Of a stretch of 64,000 bases of DNA, positions 40,706-50,572 are shown piece by piece. The DNA is taken from contig NZ_CP009278.1 in the NCBI RefSeq assembly GCF_000747525.1, positions 3,224,001 through 3,288,000 on the forward strand. The letters run 5' to 3'. A program made the position numbers and the translations under genes. The notes beneath the pieces are model-generated. The model was not told the DNA's origin. It did not search any database and saw only the letters and a program-made list of their open reading frames with translations. The stretch's first letter is position 1. The number at the start of each line of letters is the position of its first letter. This DNA is from Sphingobacterium sp. ML3W. GTDB lineage: Bacteria; Bacteroidota; Bacteroidia; Sphingobacteriales; Sphingobacteriaceae.

Positions 40706-41974
40706 TTACATTGACCAAGGGCCACGCATTGGTTGATAAATTAAACGGTTTGCAGCATCGTCATTAATAAATTCATCTTTCGTAGAATCAAATTTTAAAG
40801 AACGATTTAAACGTAGGGCAATTAAGCCCATATTGACCAATGTACATGAACGATAACCGTTTATTTCATTTAATGCAAATTTCTCACGCGTGCGTACTGA
40901 TTCTAAGAAATCTGTAATTTGCGGAGCAGGCTCTGGATATTGTGCTAGTTTTCTTTCCATATCTGGTATGTCAGAAACGAAACCTTTATATAGTTTACCT
41001 TTTGGTCCATCTATATACGCCATTCCTTCGTCTTTACCTTCGCCATCTAAAATGATTTGGCAACCATCTGCGTAAGTGTAAGTGATTCTTCTCCACGTTC
41101 CAACAGCATCACTATGCTGCTGAGGAGCATCCACTTCCACAGAAACAGGGCTTTCGCCATCTTTACCTAAGAAATATTGTACGGGATCTAAGTAATGTTG
41201 TCCCATATCGCCCAATCCTCCACCATCATAATCCCAATATCCTCTAAAGGTAGTATGCACACGATGTGTACTGTATGGTTTATATGGAGCTGGACCTAAC
41301 CACATATCATAATCCAGTTCTGCAGGAGGTTGCTCTACAGGAAGGTTCTCTTTACCTACCCAATAGAATTTCCAATCGAAACCAGTATGCTTGCTAATGG
41401 TGACTTTCAATGGCCAACCTAACATTCCGGTATCCACTAATTTTTTAATCTTTTTTACAGGAACATTCATTCCGTAAAAATCATCACTAAAACGAAACCA
41501 AGTATTTAATCTAAAAATATTCCCATGTTGCGCGATTGCTTCTTTAACCTTTTTACCTTCCCCGATGGTCCTTGTCATTGGTTTTTCACACCAAATATCT
41601 TTTCCTGCACGAGCAGCTTCTAGAGACATCAAACCATGCCAATGAGGAGGAGTCGCGATATGTACGATATCGACTTCTGGATTTTTGATTAAATCGCGAA
41701 AGTCGTGATGCTCCTTAACTCCACCACCTAACGTTTGTTGAGCAATAGCTAAATGCCTCGTATCTACATCACAAATCGCTACCGTTTTTGTTCCTGCGTA
41801 TCCAAAATGACCACGTCCCATAGAACCTACACCAATAATACCTTTCGTGAGATGGTCACTTGGAGCCAAGTATCCTTGCCCCCCTAATACGAATCTAGGG
41901 ACAATTGTAAATGCCGCTGCTCCTGTGATGGATTTCTTTAAGAAATCTCTTCTGGAGCTATTTTTTTCTTTCAT
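40706..41974 (-). CDS. Tat-exported Gfo/Idh/MocA-family oxidoreductase
   Basis: A 422-residue NAD(P)-binding oxidoreductase. The N terminus is a Tat signal: SSRRDFLKKSITGAAAF with the twin Arg at 8-9. The Rossmann domain has GIIGVGSMGRGHFGY and AICDVD; WCEKPMTRTI is the EKP motif of the family (catalytic Lys), and GLGDMGQHYLDPVQYFL marks the second domain. Export with a bound cofactor explains the Tat route. It is the first gene of the pair with the HEAT/DUF1080 protein and is inferred to oxidise a sugar, perhaps at C3. Confidence 0.92.
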   Translation of the reverse strand: MKEKNSSRRDFLKKSITGAAAFTIVPRFVLGGQGYLAPSDHLTKGIIGVGSMGRGHFGYAGTKTVAICDVDTRHLAIAQQTLGGGVKEHHDFRDLIKNPEVDIVHIATPPHWHGLMSLEAARAGKDIWCEKPMTRTIGEGKKVKEAIAQHGNIFRLNTWFRFSDDFYGMNVPVKKIKKLVDTGMLGWPLKVTISKHTGFDWKFYWVGKENLPVEQPPAELDYDMWLGPAPYKPYSTHRVHTTFRGYWDYDGGGLGDMGQHYLDPVQYFLGKDGESPVSVEVDAPQQHSDAVGTWRRITYTYADGCQIILDGEGKDEGMAYIDGPKGKLYKGFVSDIPDMERKLAQYPEPAPQITDFLESVRTREKFALNEINGYRSCTLVNMGLIALRLNRSLKFDSTKDEFINDDAANRLIYQPMRGPWSM

Positions 41975-42058
41975 ACTTAAATTAATAAATGATAGATTGG
42001 TTTTGTAAGATTTAATAATTTGTTAAAATACGACTTTTCACTAAAAAGCAGGCCAAAA

Positions 42059-42087
42059 AAAAGCCTTGTCGAGTAACAAAGCTTTTA
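42059..42087 (-). terminator. Terminator of recR
   Basis: AAAGCCTTGT (about 42059-42068) pairs with ACAAAGCTTT with one mismatch, around an eight-base loop. On the minus strand it is followed by T8, 28 bases after the recR stop. Confidence 0.65.
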
Positions 42088-42114
42088 CAACTATAAAAAT
42101 AAAGGTTTCAGCCC

Positions 42115-42729
42115 CTATATAGCAGGCCTTTCATACAGTGTTCTTGTTGCTATTGACCTCCCTAAAGTCAATTCATCCACATATTCCAGTTCTCCGCCGA
42201 AGGCAATACCTCGAGCGATTGTAGTTATTTGAACATTGAATTCTTTTAATTTTCTATATAAGTAAAAAATAGTCGTATCGCCTTCCATAGTGGCACTTAA
42301 TGCCAATATAACTTCCTTTATGCCTTGCTTTTGCATACGTTCTACCAAGGCATCTATTTTTAAATCAGAGGGACCTACACCATCCATTGGAGAGATAAGT
42401 CCACCTAATACATGATAACTCCCTTGATATGAGTTGGTATTCTCAATTGCCATAACATCTCGTGTATCTTCAACAACGCAAATAAGGGAATGGTCACGCT
42501 TTGAGGAAGTACATATTTCACATTCATCAAAATCTGAAATATTAAAGCAGATACGGCAGTATTTAATTTCTCCCTTTAATTGACTAATAGTTGACGTAAA
42601 TCTACCCACCTCAGCATCCGATTGTTTCAACAAATGTAAAACTAATCTCAATGCGGTTTTTTGACCTACGCCAGGTAATCGTCCAAACTCTGACACAGCG
42701 TTTTCTAATAATTTAGAAGAAAAATTCAT
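42115..42729 (-). CDS. recR: Recombination mediator RecR
   Basis: A 204-residue protein that works with RecO (and RecF) to load RecA at single-strand gaps. The N-terminal helix-hairpin-helix reads [18 protein letters not shown], the four-Cys zinc finger [16 protein letters not shown], and the Toprim domain [17 protein letters not shown] with [15 protein letters not shown]. The length is normal. TAAATTTG (42734-42741, minus) ends only four bases (CAAC) before the ATG, so the mRNA may be leaderless. Divergent from the LOG gene. Confidence 0.97.
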   Translation of the reverse strand: MNFSSKLLENAVSEFGRLPGVGQKTALRLVLHLLKQSDAEVGRFTSTISQLKGEIKYCRICFNISDFDECEICTSSKRDHSLICVVEDTRDVMAIENTNSYQGSYHVLGGLISPMDGVGPSDLKIDALVERMQKQGIKEVILALSATMEGDTTIFYLYRKLKEFNVQITTIARGIAFGGELEYVDELTLGRSIATRTLYERPAI

Positions 42730-42733
42730 GTTG

Positions 42734-42741
42734 CAAATTTA
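42734..42741 (-). promoter_or_regulatory. -7 box of recR
   Basis: TAAATTTG on the minus strand, an exact TAnnTTTG match, four bases from the start codon. Confidence 0.45.
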
Positions 42742-42842
42742 ATAATATATTAGACAAAGAAACTGCTCGAATTAAAAATATTCCTTATCTTGTATTCCCT
42801 TGAAATGGGTGGGAATACTAATTTTTACAATAACATTATAGA

Positions 42843-43553
42843 ATGGATATTACAAAAGACGATAAAATAAGAAGTGCCTTTGAAAACAAGACGTGGCAAG
42901 AGATAAAAGTAAAGGATTCGTGGCAAATATTTAAAATTATGTCCGAATTTGTAGATGGCTTTGAAAAATTGGCTAAAATTGGTCCTTGCGTTTCCATATT
43001 CGGGTCTGCACGGACGCCTCAAGACCACAAGTATTATCAAATGGCTGTCGATGTCGCTAGCTTACTGACAGCGCGTGGATATGGTATCATTTCTGGTGGT
43101 GGCCCTGGTATTATGGAAGCCGCTAATAAAGGCGCATATGAATCTGGCGGTAAATCTGTGGGATTAAATATCGAATTACCATTTGAGCAATTTCATAATA
43201 GATACATCGATCGCGATAAATTATTAGAGTTCAATTATTTCTTTGTGCGGAAAGTTATGTTTATGAAATACTCTCAGGGGTATATTGTGATGCCTGGTGG
43301 ATTCGGGACTATGGATGAATTGTTTGAAGCCATCACCTTGATTCAAACAGGGAAAATCGCACGTTTCCCGATTGTATTGGTCGGTTCAGAATATTGGGGT
43401 GGACTTTTCAAATGGATTCAGGACACCATGTTAGGTAATAAATACATCAGCGAGGAGGACTTGAAGTTATATCGAATCGTGGATACAGCGGAAGAAGCTG
43501 CTGACCATATCTTTAGGTTCTACGATAAATATCTATTAAAACCAAACTTTTAA
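42843..43553 (+). CDS. LOG-family (TIGR00730) nucleoside 5'-monophosphate phosphoribohydrolase-like protein
   Basis: A 236-residue Rossmann protein. The key motifs are SIFGSARTPQDHKYY, IISGGGPGIMEAANKGAYE and the PGGFGTMDELFEA signature (PGGxGTxxE) with the catalytic Glu. The plant LOG enzymes release cytokinin bases from ribotides; bacterial members cleave nucleoside monophosphates, and their physiological role is unclear. It is divergent from recR with 113 bp between them, and a 23-bp stem terminator follows. Confidence 0.92.
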   Translation: MDITKDDKIRSAFENKTWQEIKVKDSWQIFKIMSEFVDGFEKLAKIGPCVSIFGSARTPQDHKYYQMAVDVASLLTARGYGIISGGGPGIMEAANKGAYESGGKSVGLNIELPFEQFHNRYIDRDKLLEFNYFFVRKVMFMKYSQGYIVMPGGFGTMDELFEAITLIQTGKIARFPIVLVGSEYWGGLFKWIQDTMLGNKYISEEDLKLYRIVDTAEEAADHIFRFYDKYLLKPNF

Positions 43554-43562
43554 GGATAGAGT

Positions 43563-43615
43563 GCCAATCAAAAAGGGGTTCCATATGATAATTATGGAAC
43601 CCCTTTTTGATTGGC
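43563..43615 (+). terminator. Very long hairpin terminator after LOG gene
   Basis: A perfect 23-bp stem (43563-43585 with 43593-43615), loop TGATAAT. The T5 run is inside the 3' arm. It starts 9 bases after the stop codon. Confidence 0.8.
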
Positions 43616-43648
43616 TTAAAAAACGAATCTCCAGTTCTGAAAATAAAA

Positions 43649-43677
43649 AAAGGTCAATCTGTTTGAGATTGACCTTT
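43649..43677 (-). terminator. Terminator of the tRNA-Thr pair
   Basis: A perfect 12-bp stem (43649-43660 with 43666-43677), loop GTTTG, followed on the minus strand by a T run. It is 2 bases past the end of the second tRNA-Thr gene. Confidence 0.85.
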
Positions 43678-43678
43678 G

Positions 43679-43751
<73 letters not shown>

Positions 43752-43774
43752 ATCATGATGAAAGTTTAAAAAAG

Positions 43775-43847
<73 letters not shown>

Positions 43848-44126
43848 TTTTTTAAATAACCCTTTCGAATTATGATGGTGCAAATATCGAAACCTTTTAC
43901 AACATAATCAAGCTTTCCGGCATTTTTTTTCAGCATAATTCAATAATTTTCTGAGAATCAAGTCATTTATTTTTATCCTCCACGTCAATTTTATCATTAA
44001 AACAATCTAAAACTGAAATTTTGTCATTTCACAATAAAAATAAGAGACATTTTTTCCGAAAAAGGAAAAAAAACAGGAATGGCATTTTGATTGTTATTCA
44101 TGTATTAAATCAAATTAAAAAACACG

Positions 44127-46733
44127 ATGAATTTCAATAACTACACCATTAAAGCGCAAGAAGCGATTCAAAAGGCTTCGGAGATTGGTAGCGGTAATCA
44201 ACAGCAAGCTATTGAAACCGCTCATATACTTAAAGCATTGTTGACCGTTGACGAGAATGTTATCAACCATCTGTTGAAGAAATTAAATGTCAACATCACT
44301 TATTTAAGTGGGGAGCTAGATAAGCAGATCGAGGGATTCCCAAAAGTAAGTGGTAGTAATGTCTATTTAAGCAATAATTCGAATACAGCATTACAAAAGG
44401 CACAAAACTACTTGAAGGAGTTCAATGACGATTTTGTATCAGTTGAGCATCTCCTTTTAGGGATTCTAAATGCAGGTGACAAAACTTCGAGCTTACTAAA
44501 AGACCAAGGTGTCAATGAAAAAGACCTCAAACTTGCTATTAAAGAATTAAGAGGAAACAGCAGGGTAACGGACCAAAATGCCGAAGCAACCTACAATGCA
44601 TTGGGTAAGTACGCTCGTAACTTAAATGAATTTGTAGAATCTGGAAAATTAGATCCTGTCATTGGTCGCGATGAAGAAATACGTCGCGTCATGCAGATTT
44701 TATCGCGTAGAACAAAGAACAATCCCATTCTGGTCGGTGAGCCTGGCGTTGGTAAAACTGCCATTGCCGAAGGAATAGCACATCGCATCATCAATGGGGA
44801 TGCACCAGAAAACTTAAAGTCCAAAATTGTATTTTCTTTGGATATGGGCGCTCTGATAGCAGGCGCTAAATACAAAGGTGAATTTGAAGAAAGGTTAAAA
44901 GCCGTTGTTAAGGAGGTTGCTGATAGCAATGGTGAAATTATCTTATTCATTGATGAGATCCACACCCTAGTTGGAGCTGGTGGTGGTGAGGGAGCTATGG
45001 ATGCTGCAAATATCCTAAAACCTGCACTTGCTCGTGGTGAATTACGCGCCATTGGAGCAACAACACTGAACGAATATCAAAAGTATTTTGAAAAAGATAA
45101 AGCATTGGAGCGCCGGTTTCAAAAGGTAATGGTCGATGAGCCTACTACCCAAGATGCCATTTCGATATTACGTGGACTGAAAGAACGCTACGAAACGCAC
45201 CATAAGGTACGCATACTAGACGAGGCAATCATAGCAGCGGTGGAATTGTCTACACGCTATATTTCGGATCGTTTTTTACCCGATAAAGCAATCGATTTGA
45301 TGGATGAGGCAGCTTCCAAACTACGTTTAGAAATGGATTCGGTACCTGAAGTTGTTGACGAATTGAACCGTCGGATTATGCAACTAGAAATCGAACGTGA
45401 GGCGATTAAGCGGGAACAAGATGAAAAGAAAGTGAGTGAACTTTCTGAAACGATTGCAAATTTATCTGCCGAACGCGACTCTTTGCGCGCTGCTTGGCAA
45501 TCGGAAAAAACTTTGGTTGATAGTGTCAATCAAGAAATTGAAAATATTGAGCACTACAAGCAAGAAGCTGATCAAGCTGAACGTGCTGGAGATTATGGCA
45601 AGGTAGCAGAAATTCGTTATGGCCGAATCAAAGATGCGCAAGATAAAGTCGAAGAATTAAAAGCGGAATTAGCAGAGAAACAAGGTAGCAAACGCATGTT
45701 AAAAGAGGAAGTAACCTCTGAGGATATCGCCGATGTGGTATCGAAATGGACTGGTATCCCGGTTAATAAGATGATTCAATCTGAGCGAGATAAGCTACTT
45801 TCTCTAGAAGAGGAGTTACATAAACGTGTTGCCGGCCAGGAAGAAGCTATAGAAGCCATTGCTGACGCTATACGTCGATCAAGAGCGGGACTGAGTGATG
45901 CTAAACGGCCAATCGGCTCCTTTATCTTCTTAGGGACAACCGGTGTGGGTAAAACTGAACTGGCGAAAGCTTTAGCGGAATACTTATTTGACGATGAACA
46001 TGCATTGGTTCGGATTGATATGTCTGAATACCAAGAACGCCATGCGGTATCTCGTCTTATTGGAGCGCCTCCGGGTTATGTAGGCTATGAGGAAGGTGGA
46101 CAATTGACTGAAGCAGTTCGTCGTCGCCCATACTCAGTGGTTCTATTAGATGAGATTGAGAAGGCCCATCCTGATGTATTCAACATCTTACTGCAGGTAT
46201 TGGATGATGGTCATCTAACCGATAACAAAGGTAGGACGGTGAATTTTAAAAATACCATTATCATCATGACCTCCAATACTGGGTCGCATATCATTCAGGA
46301 GAATTTCTCTCAATTGAATGATAACAAAAGAGATGAGGTCATTGGAAAAACTAGAGGCGAAGTGTTTGAGCTGTTGCAAAAATCAATTCGCCCAGAGTTC
46401 TTGAACCGTATTGATGAGATCATTATGTTTACACCTCTAAGCAGAAATGAGATAGCGAGTATCGTGCGGATGCAGTTTAGCAATATACAAAAGCAACTGG
46501 CTGAACAAAATATATTTATTACGGCTTCTGATGAGGCAATGGATTGGCTTGCACAACTGGGTTATGACCCAATTTATGGTGCTCGTCCATTGAAACGGGT
46601 TATCCAAAAAAGAATTTTGAATGAGTTATCCAAAGAAATTCTTTCCGGTAAGGTGAATAAAGATGCCATTATCCAATTGGATGTCTTTGATGGACAATTT
46701 GTTTTCTTAAATAAAAACGAAATAGCAGAATAA
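44127..46733 (+). CDS. clpB: ATP-dependent disaggregase ClpB
   Basis: An 868-residue Hsp100 chaperone that dissolves protein aggregates with DnaK. The Clp N domain fills residues 1-150. Walker A of the first AAA domain is GEPGVGKT (204-211) and of the second GTTGVGKT (603-610). A long coiled-coil middle domain (about 410-530, with LEIEREAIKREQDEKK) identifies ClpB rather than ClpA or ClpC. The C-terminal domain ends with the GYDPIYGARPLKR motif. The 270 bp upstream hold no recognisable heat-shock element. A strong terminator follows. Confidence 0.97.
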   Translation: MNFNNYTIKAQEAIQKASEIGSGNQQQAIETAHILKALLTVDENVINHLLKKLNVNITYLSGELDKQIEGFPKVSGSNVYLSNNSNTALQKAQNYLKEFNDDFVSVEHLLLGILNAGDKTSSLLKDQGVNEKDLKLAIKELRGNSRVTDQNAEATYNALGKYARNLNEFVESGKLDPVIGRDEEIRRVMQILSRRTKNNPILVGEPGVGKTAIAEGIAHRIINGDAPENLKSKIVFSLDMGALIAGAKYKGEFEERLKAVVKEVADSNGEIILFIDEIHTLVGAGGGEGAMDAANILKPALARGELRAIGATTLNEYQKYFEKDKALERRFQKVMVDEPTTQDAISILRGLKERYETHHKVRILDEAIIAAVELSTRYISDRFLPDKAIDLMDEAASKLRLEMDSVPEVVDELNRRIMQLEIEREAIKREQDEKKVSELSETIANLSAERDSLRAAWQSEKTLVDSVNQEIENIEHYKQEADQAERAGDYGKVAEIRYGRIKDAQDKVEELKAELAEKQGSKRMLKEEVTSEDIADVVSKWTGIPVNKMIQSERDKLLSLEEELHKRVAGQEEAIEAIADAIRRSRAGLSDAKRPIGSFIFLGTTGVGKTELAKALAEYLFDDEHALVRIDMSEYQERHAVSRLIGAPPGYVGYEEGGQLTEAVRRRPYSVVLLDEIEKAHPDVFNILLQVLDDGHLTDNKGRTVNFKNTIIIMTSNTGSHIIQENFSQLNDNKRDEVIGKTRGEVFELLQKSIRPEFLNRIDEIIMFTPLSRNEIASIVRMQFSNIQKQLAEQNIFITASDEAMDWLAQLGYDPIYGARPLKRVIQKRILNELSKEILSGKVNKDAIIQLDVFDGQFVFLNKNEIAE

Positions 46734-46748
46734 AGGCACCAAGGCTAT

Positions 46749-46800
46749 TACCAAAATAAAAGGGGCTAACGCTAATGCGTTGGCCCCTTTTATTTTGGTA
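46749..46800. terminator. Bidirectional terminator
   Basis: A 24-bp stem (46749-46772 with 46777-46800), loop TAAT, with one G-T pair. It lies between clpB and the convergent membrane-protein gene. Confidence 0.85.
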
Positions 46801-46850
46801 ATACTCAACTATAATTTGAAATACATCTTGAACACTTAAGCTTGGTACTG

Positions 46851-47465
46851 CTATTTTCCCCAAACATTTCTTTTTGTATTCGAGCTTTTATAGATTGTAT
46901 AGGTGAAATAAGCAAACCCCGAAACGATAACAATTGCTAATATCAGACATCCTAAAACACCTAGCTGCTCGGCAATTGAAGCTAAAACATGCTTAATACC
47001 AGACCTTTTCCCACTTACATCGAGCGTTATCCCCGACTCTATTTCCTTCGCCATCATGACTAATGAATAACCAAAAAATGCCGAAGCCATTGTATACAAC
47101 AGATTTCTTATCCAAGCCTTATTTTTAATAACCTCTACCCTTTCTTTCAGGCCTGAATGGATTTCAATTTGTTTAATAGCGTCCTCCAATTGAGATTCAG
47201 TTTCGAAATCTGCAACGATTGCTTGGTAAGCTTTTGCGTCGAATACTTCAATATCAAGAAGTGGTGGCTCATTACCAGCAATTGGAATCACCTTCTTTAT
47301 TTGACTAAAGGGAATATATATAATATCATCTTCCAGTGTTTTGGACTCGCTTAGATACGCTTCTAAAGAAGCATCTTCCAACTCCTTTTCTGAAAAATAG
47401 AATCCCTCATCTGTCATCCAACGTGTTTTAAAAACAAGTTCTTTACTTTGATAATACTGTTTCAT
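46851..47465 (-). CDS. Hypothetical membrane protein (204 aa)
   Basis: I do not recognise this family. Residues 1-115 are soluble and acidic, with alternating strands that could form a PH-like fold (YIPFSQIKKVIPIAG, LLDIEVFDAKAYQAI). Two membrane helices follow at about 121-139 and 168-190, with a short basic C terminus (SSNTKRNVWGK). There is no signal peptide, so the large domain is probably cytoplasmic. It stands alone between clpB and a helicase gene. Confidence 0.7.
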   Translation of the reverse strand: MKQYYQSKELVFKTRWMTDEGFYFSEKELEDASLEAYLSESKTLEDDIIYIPFSQIKKVIPIAGNEPPLLDIEVFDAKAYQAIVADFETESQLEDAIKQIEIHSGLKERVEVIKNKAWIRNLLYTMASAFFGYSLVMMAKEIESGITLDVSGKRSGIKHVLASIAEQLGVLGCLILAIVIVSGFAYFTYTIYKSSNTKRNVWGK

Positions 47466-47561
47466 ATTGATTGTATGCTGTTAAATTAATCCGCTAAAAT
47501 AACAGATTAACTTAATTTTGACTAAAATAAAGTTAGATTAATTCGCCACAACGTTATATAC

Positions 47562-49478
47562 CTACTCCATCTCCCATTCCCACACGCTATGATAATGTGC
47601 TATAGTCTCCATATATTGCATGAAATTTTCATAAAACTCATGCTTACCTACTGTCGCACTATCACCGATCACGATTAGTTTTTTCTTTGCTCTTGTCATA
47701 GCGACATTCATCCGCCGCACATCTGACAAGAAACCAATCGTCTGTTGTTCGTTACTACGCGTGAGACTAATGTAAATAATATCTTTTTCCTGTCCTTGAA
47801 AACTGTCGATGGTATTGATTTGAATATATTTAGCGTAGGCCTTAATAGCTGGATCAGCGTATACTGCATCCTGGAGCAATATGGCTTGTCGTCGATACGG
47901 AGCAATAATACCTATACTCGGGAAGTCGCCTTCTCCATAATGGTTTGAAAGCGTTGCTAGGAGCTCGGCTAAATGACGTCTTAAGAAATTAGCTTCTCCA
48001 GGATTACTGATCGCGTTCGATTCCTGTTCTTCCTCAAAGCCAGCTCCAGCTGTATCGATATACAGTACGGGTTCATCATCGGCAATTAAAGTCCAACCTT
48101 TCACCTGTTCTCCAGCCAATAAATTGCCATTATAAAGAGCTTCCGACGGAAATCTCATGATTTGTTCATGCATCCGATATTGCACATTCAATAAGGTTAC
48201 ATGATCAGGATAACGTTTTGCTAACTTTTCAAATAGTGTATAGTAAAGGCCTTCACTGCTATTCGAACTCGACTTTACAGTAGGTGGGAGTTGACAGTGA
48301 TCTCCGGCAAGCACCAACTTTTTTGCTTTCAATATTGGAATCCAACAGGCTGGCTCCAATGCTTGAGCAGCTTCGTCAATGATGACGACTTCATAGGTCC
48401 TATTTCTAATACTATACTGATTTGAACCCACCAAAGTCGCGGTCACAACTTGGGCTTTATTCAAAATATCTTCAACCATAAAATCTTGGATTTGGCCGAT
48501 TTCTCTCGTTATTTTTCGCGCTTCATAAAATAGTGCTTTACGCTGTTCACGCTCCGCCTTTCCAAAACTTCGTTTGTACTTTTGAGCCATATCCATATAA
48601 GCTCGAGATTGCTTTTTCAAGAGCTTCACCTCTTTATTGGCAGGATGAAGATCCACCTGTGCGTCCAACGTCAATTGCTGCAAATGATCTGAAACCTTAA
48701 CGGGATTGCCAATACGTGTCACTAAAACACCTATAGCACCCAATCTCTCGGTCAATACATCAACCGCCGTATTACTAGGCGCTACAATCAGAATTTGCTT
48801 GTTCTCTTTTTTCAACAATGCTTGGACAGCTTTTATCAACGTTGTGGTTTTTCCAGTACCAGGCGGCCCATGCACAATCGAAATTGGATTATCACTTAAA
48901 ATATGTGAAATAGCTTCATGTTGACTCTGATTTAAACTTGCATCGTTATCACAGGCATTCTTAGGGTATGCGATCAACTCATCCTCACCTATTATTGCTC
49001 TGATGAATTTACCCTTTTGCAAATCTAGGCGAAGATCTTTTGCTGCTTTCAGAGCATCATGCATCTCTTTGTATGAATTTTCGTCAAATAACAAATCCAC
49101 TCCCAATTTCCCATTTCTGGTCCAATCGGGTAATTCGTCTACTCGGAGGGCAATCTTCATCGTATCGCGGCTTACATATGAAATCAATCCTTCCAAACGA
49201 TCCAATCTAGGATCGTGGTTAGAGAAGAGCACCACAGGCATTCCAAAACGAAACCGTTGTGGTTCATCCAAATCATTTGTTTTACCCAATGTAATAGTCA
49301 AATAATCGCCTCTCCCCATTTCATCTCCCTTAATCTGAATGGGAAACCAAGTAACGCCTTTTTGTTTCCTTTCGTTTAAGCTAGACTTTAACAACAAGGA
49401 CTCATATTGCTCACGGTCAAACTTTTGTTCGGTATCCAAAAGTACTATAAGCTCTTCAAAATAATTCATATAATTCAA
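47562..49478 (-). CDS. Superfamily 1 helicase, UPF1/IGHMBP2-like
   Basis: A 638-residue SF1B-type helicase. Walker A is GPPGTGKT (204-211), followed by VVIIDEAAQALEP (motif II), AGDHCQLPPTVKS (III), LNVQYRMHEQIMRFPS (IV), INTIDSFQGQEKDIIYIS (V) and RRMNVAMTRAKKKLIVIGD (VI). The first 190 residues contain the beta-barrel insert region typical of the IGHMBP2/DNA2 group. The likely activity is 5'-3' unwinding of nucleic acid; the cellular role in bacteria is unknown. Single gene, ATG at 49478 (a second ATG nine bases in is equally possible). Confidence 0.92.
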   Translation of the reverse strand: MNYMNYFEELIVLLDTEQKFDREQYESLLLKSSLNERKQKGVTWFPIQIKGDEMGRGDYLTITLGKTNDLDEPQRFRFGMPVVLFSNHDPRLDRLEGLISYVSRDTMKIALRVDELPDWTRNGKLGVDLLFDENSYKEMHDALKAAKDLRLDLQKGKFIRAIIGEDELIAYPKNACDNDASLNQSQHEAISHILSDNPISIVHGPPGTGKTTTLIKAVQALLKKENKQILIVAPSNTAVDVLTERLGAIGVLVTRIGNPVKVSDHLQQLTLDAQVDLHPANKEVKLLKKQSRAYMDMAQKYKRSFGKAEREQRKALFYEARKITREIGQIQDFMVEDILNKAQVVTATLVGSNQYSIRNRTYEVVIIDEAAQALEPACWIPILKAKKLVLAGDHCQLPPTVKSSSNSSEGLYYTLFEKLAKRYPDHVTLLNVQYRMHEQIMRFPSEALYNGNLLAGEQVKGWTLIADDEPVLYIDTAGAGFEEEQESNAISNPGEANFLRRHLAELLATLSNHYGEGDFPSIGIIAPYRRQAILLQDAVYADPAIKAYAKYIQINTIDSFQGQEKDIIYISLTRSNEQQTIGFLSDVRRMNVAMTRAKKKLIVIGDSATVGKHEFYENFMQYMETIAHYHSVWEWEME

Positions 49479-49605
49479 TTCTCTCCAACTATGTGCAGCA
49501 AAATAACCAATTTTTAAATTGAATAAGACTGGAAATATGATAAATATGAATTAAATTGCTTTTAGAAAAATTCTTATTTTTTTTAAATATAGGAGATGTG
49601 ATCAT

Positions 49606-50526
49606 ATGGAAACAGTCATTATTGCTGGAGGAACGGGAACTATTGGTAAACGTTTAGCAGAGCTGCTTATACGCGAAGGCTATCGTGTCATCATATTCAG
49701 TCGAAATCCGATGTTAAATCAAGAAACCAATCAAATGCAACACCTACACTGGGATCCTGATGCAAAAAAAATAAACAATAATGCAATAAGGCAAGCTGAT
49801 TATATCATCAACTTAGCTGGAGCTTCTATTGCAGATAAACGTTGGTCTAAAAAACGACGCCAGGAACTTATTTCCAGTCGGGTGAGTAGTTGTAAGCTCA
49901 TTGCAGATGCACTGCAACAAATCCCTAATGAGATCAAGGCTGTCATCTCTACCTCTGCAGTTGGTTGGTATGGTGAAGATAAATCGGATACACATGCCTT
50001 TACTGAGAACGAGGAACAAGGAACGGATTTTCTGAGCTGGACCTGTAAGCTTTGGGAAGATAGTATCAGGCCAATAGAACTTCTTCATAAACGCATGGTC
50101 ATTTTTAGATTGGGTGTCGTATTTAGTCAACATGGAGGTGCACTAAAAGAGTTAACCAAATCATTTAGGTATAAAGTAGCAACTCACTTAGGATCTGGTA
50201 AACAAAAAATGAGTTGGATTCATATTGATGATGTTTGTCAATTATATTTGACTGCAATTCGCAATAACAATATATCCGGAATTTACAATGCTGTAAGTTC
50301 GGAAGTCCTGCCACAAAAAACAATCCTTAGTCGTCTTGCAAAGCAAAAAATAGGCCGATTCTACCTTCCTGTCTCCGTTCCTGCATTTGCTATAAAACTA
50401 GTTTTAGGACAGATGGGCAAAGAGGTACTGCTGAATAGCACAACAGTAAGTAACCAAAAAATACTGGATACAGGTTTTCAGTTTAAATACCCACTTTTAA
50501 ATGAGGAATGCATCAAAAATCTCTAA
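49606..50526 (+). CDS. TIGR01777-family SDR epimerase-like protein
   Basis: A 306-residue extended short-chain dehydrogenase. The cofactor motif is IIAGGTGTIGKRLAELL (4-20). DYIINLAGASIADKRWSKKRRQ and the SAVGWYGEDKSD segment with the active-site Tyr are the TIGR01777 signatures; the C-terminal DUF1731-type end is PVSVPAFAIKLVLGQMGKE. The substrate is not known for the family. A clear Shine-Dalgarno (AGGAG, about 11 bases before the ATG) is present, which is unusual in this window. Confidence 0.9.
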   Translation: METVIIAGGTGTIGKRLAELLIREGYRVIIFSRNPMLNQETNQMQHLHWDPDAKKINNNAIRQADYIINLAGASIADKRWSKKRRQELISSRVSSCKLIADALQQIPNEIKAVISTSAVGWYGEDKSDTHAFTENEEQGTDFLSWTCKLWEDSIRPIELLHKRMVIFRLGVVFSQHGGALKELTKSFRYKVATHLGSGKQKMSWIHIDDVCQLYLTAIRNNNISGIYNAVSSEVLPQKTILSRLAKQKIGRFYLPVSVPAFAIKLVLGQMGKEVLLNSTTVSNQKILDTGFQFKYPLLNEECIKNL

Positions 50527-50541
50527 TTTGAAGAATAAGTA

Positions 50542-50572
50542 TTGTGATTTAAGGGTACATTTGATACATTTG
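50542..50572 (+). promoter_or_regulatory. Promoter of metNIQ
   Basis: TTG (50542-50544), a 20-bp spacer, then TACATTTG (50565-50572): both elements and the spacing match the Bacteroidota consensus. A second TACATTTG lies at 50556-50563 but lacks a TTG at the right distance. The RNA would start near 50578. Confidence 0.65.

Noticed and set aside
43563..43615. Long perfect inverted repeat as a possible mobile-element end
   Set aside because: Its place right behind a stop codon and a T run explain it as a terminator; no transposase or partner repeat is present.
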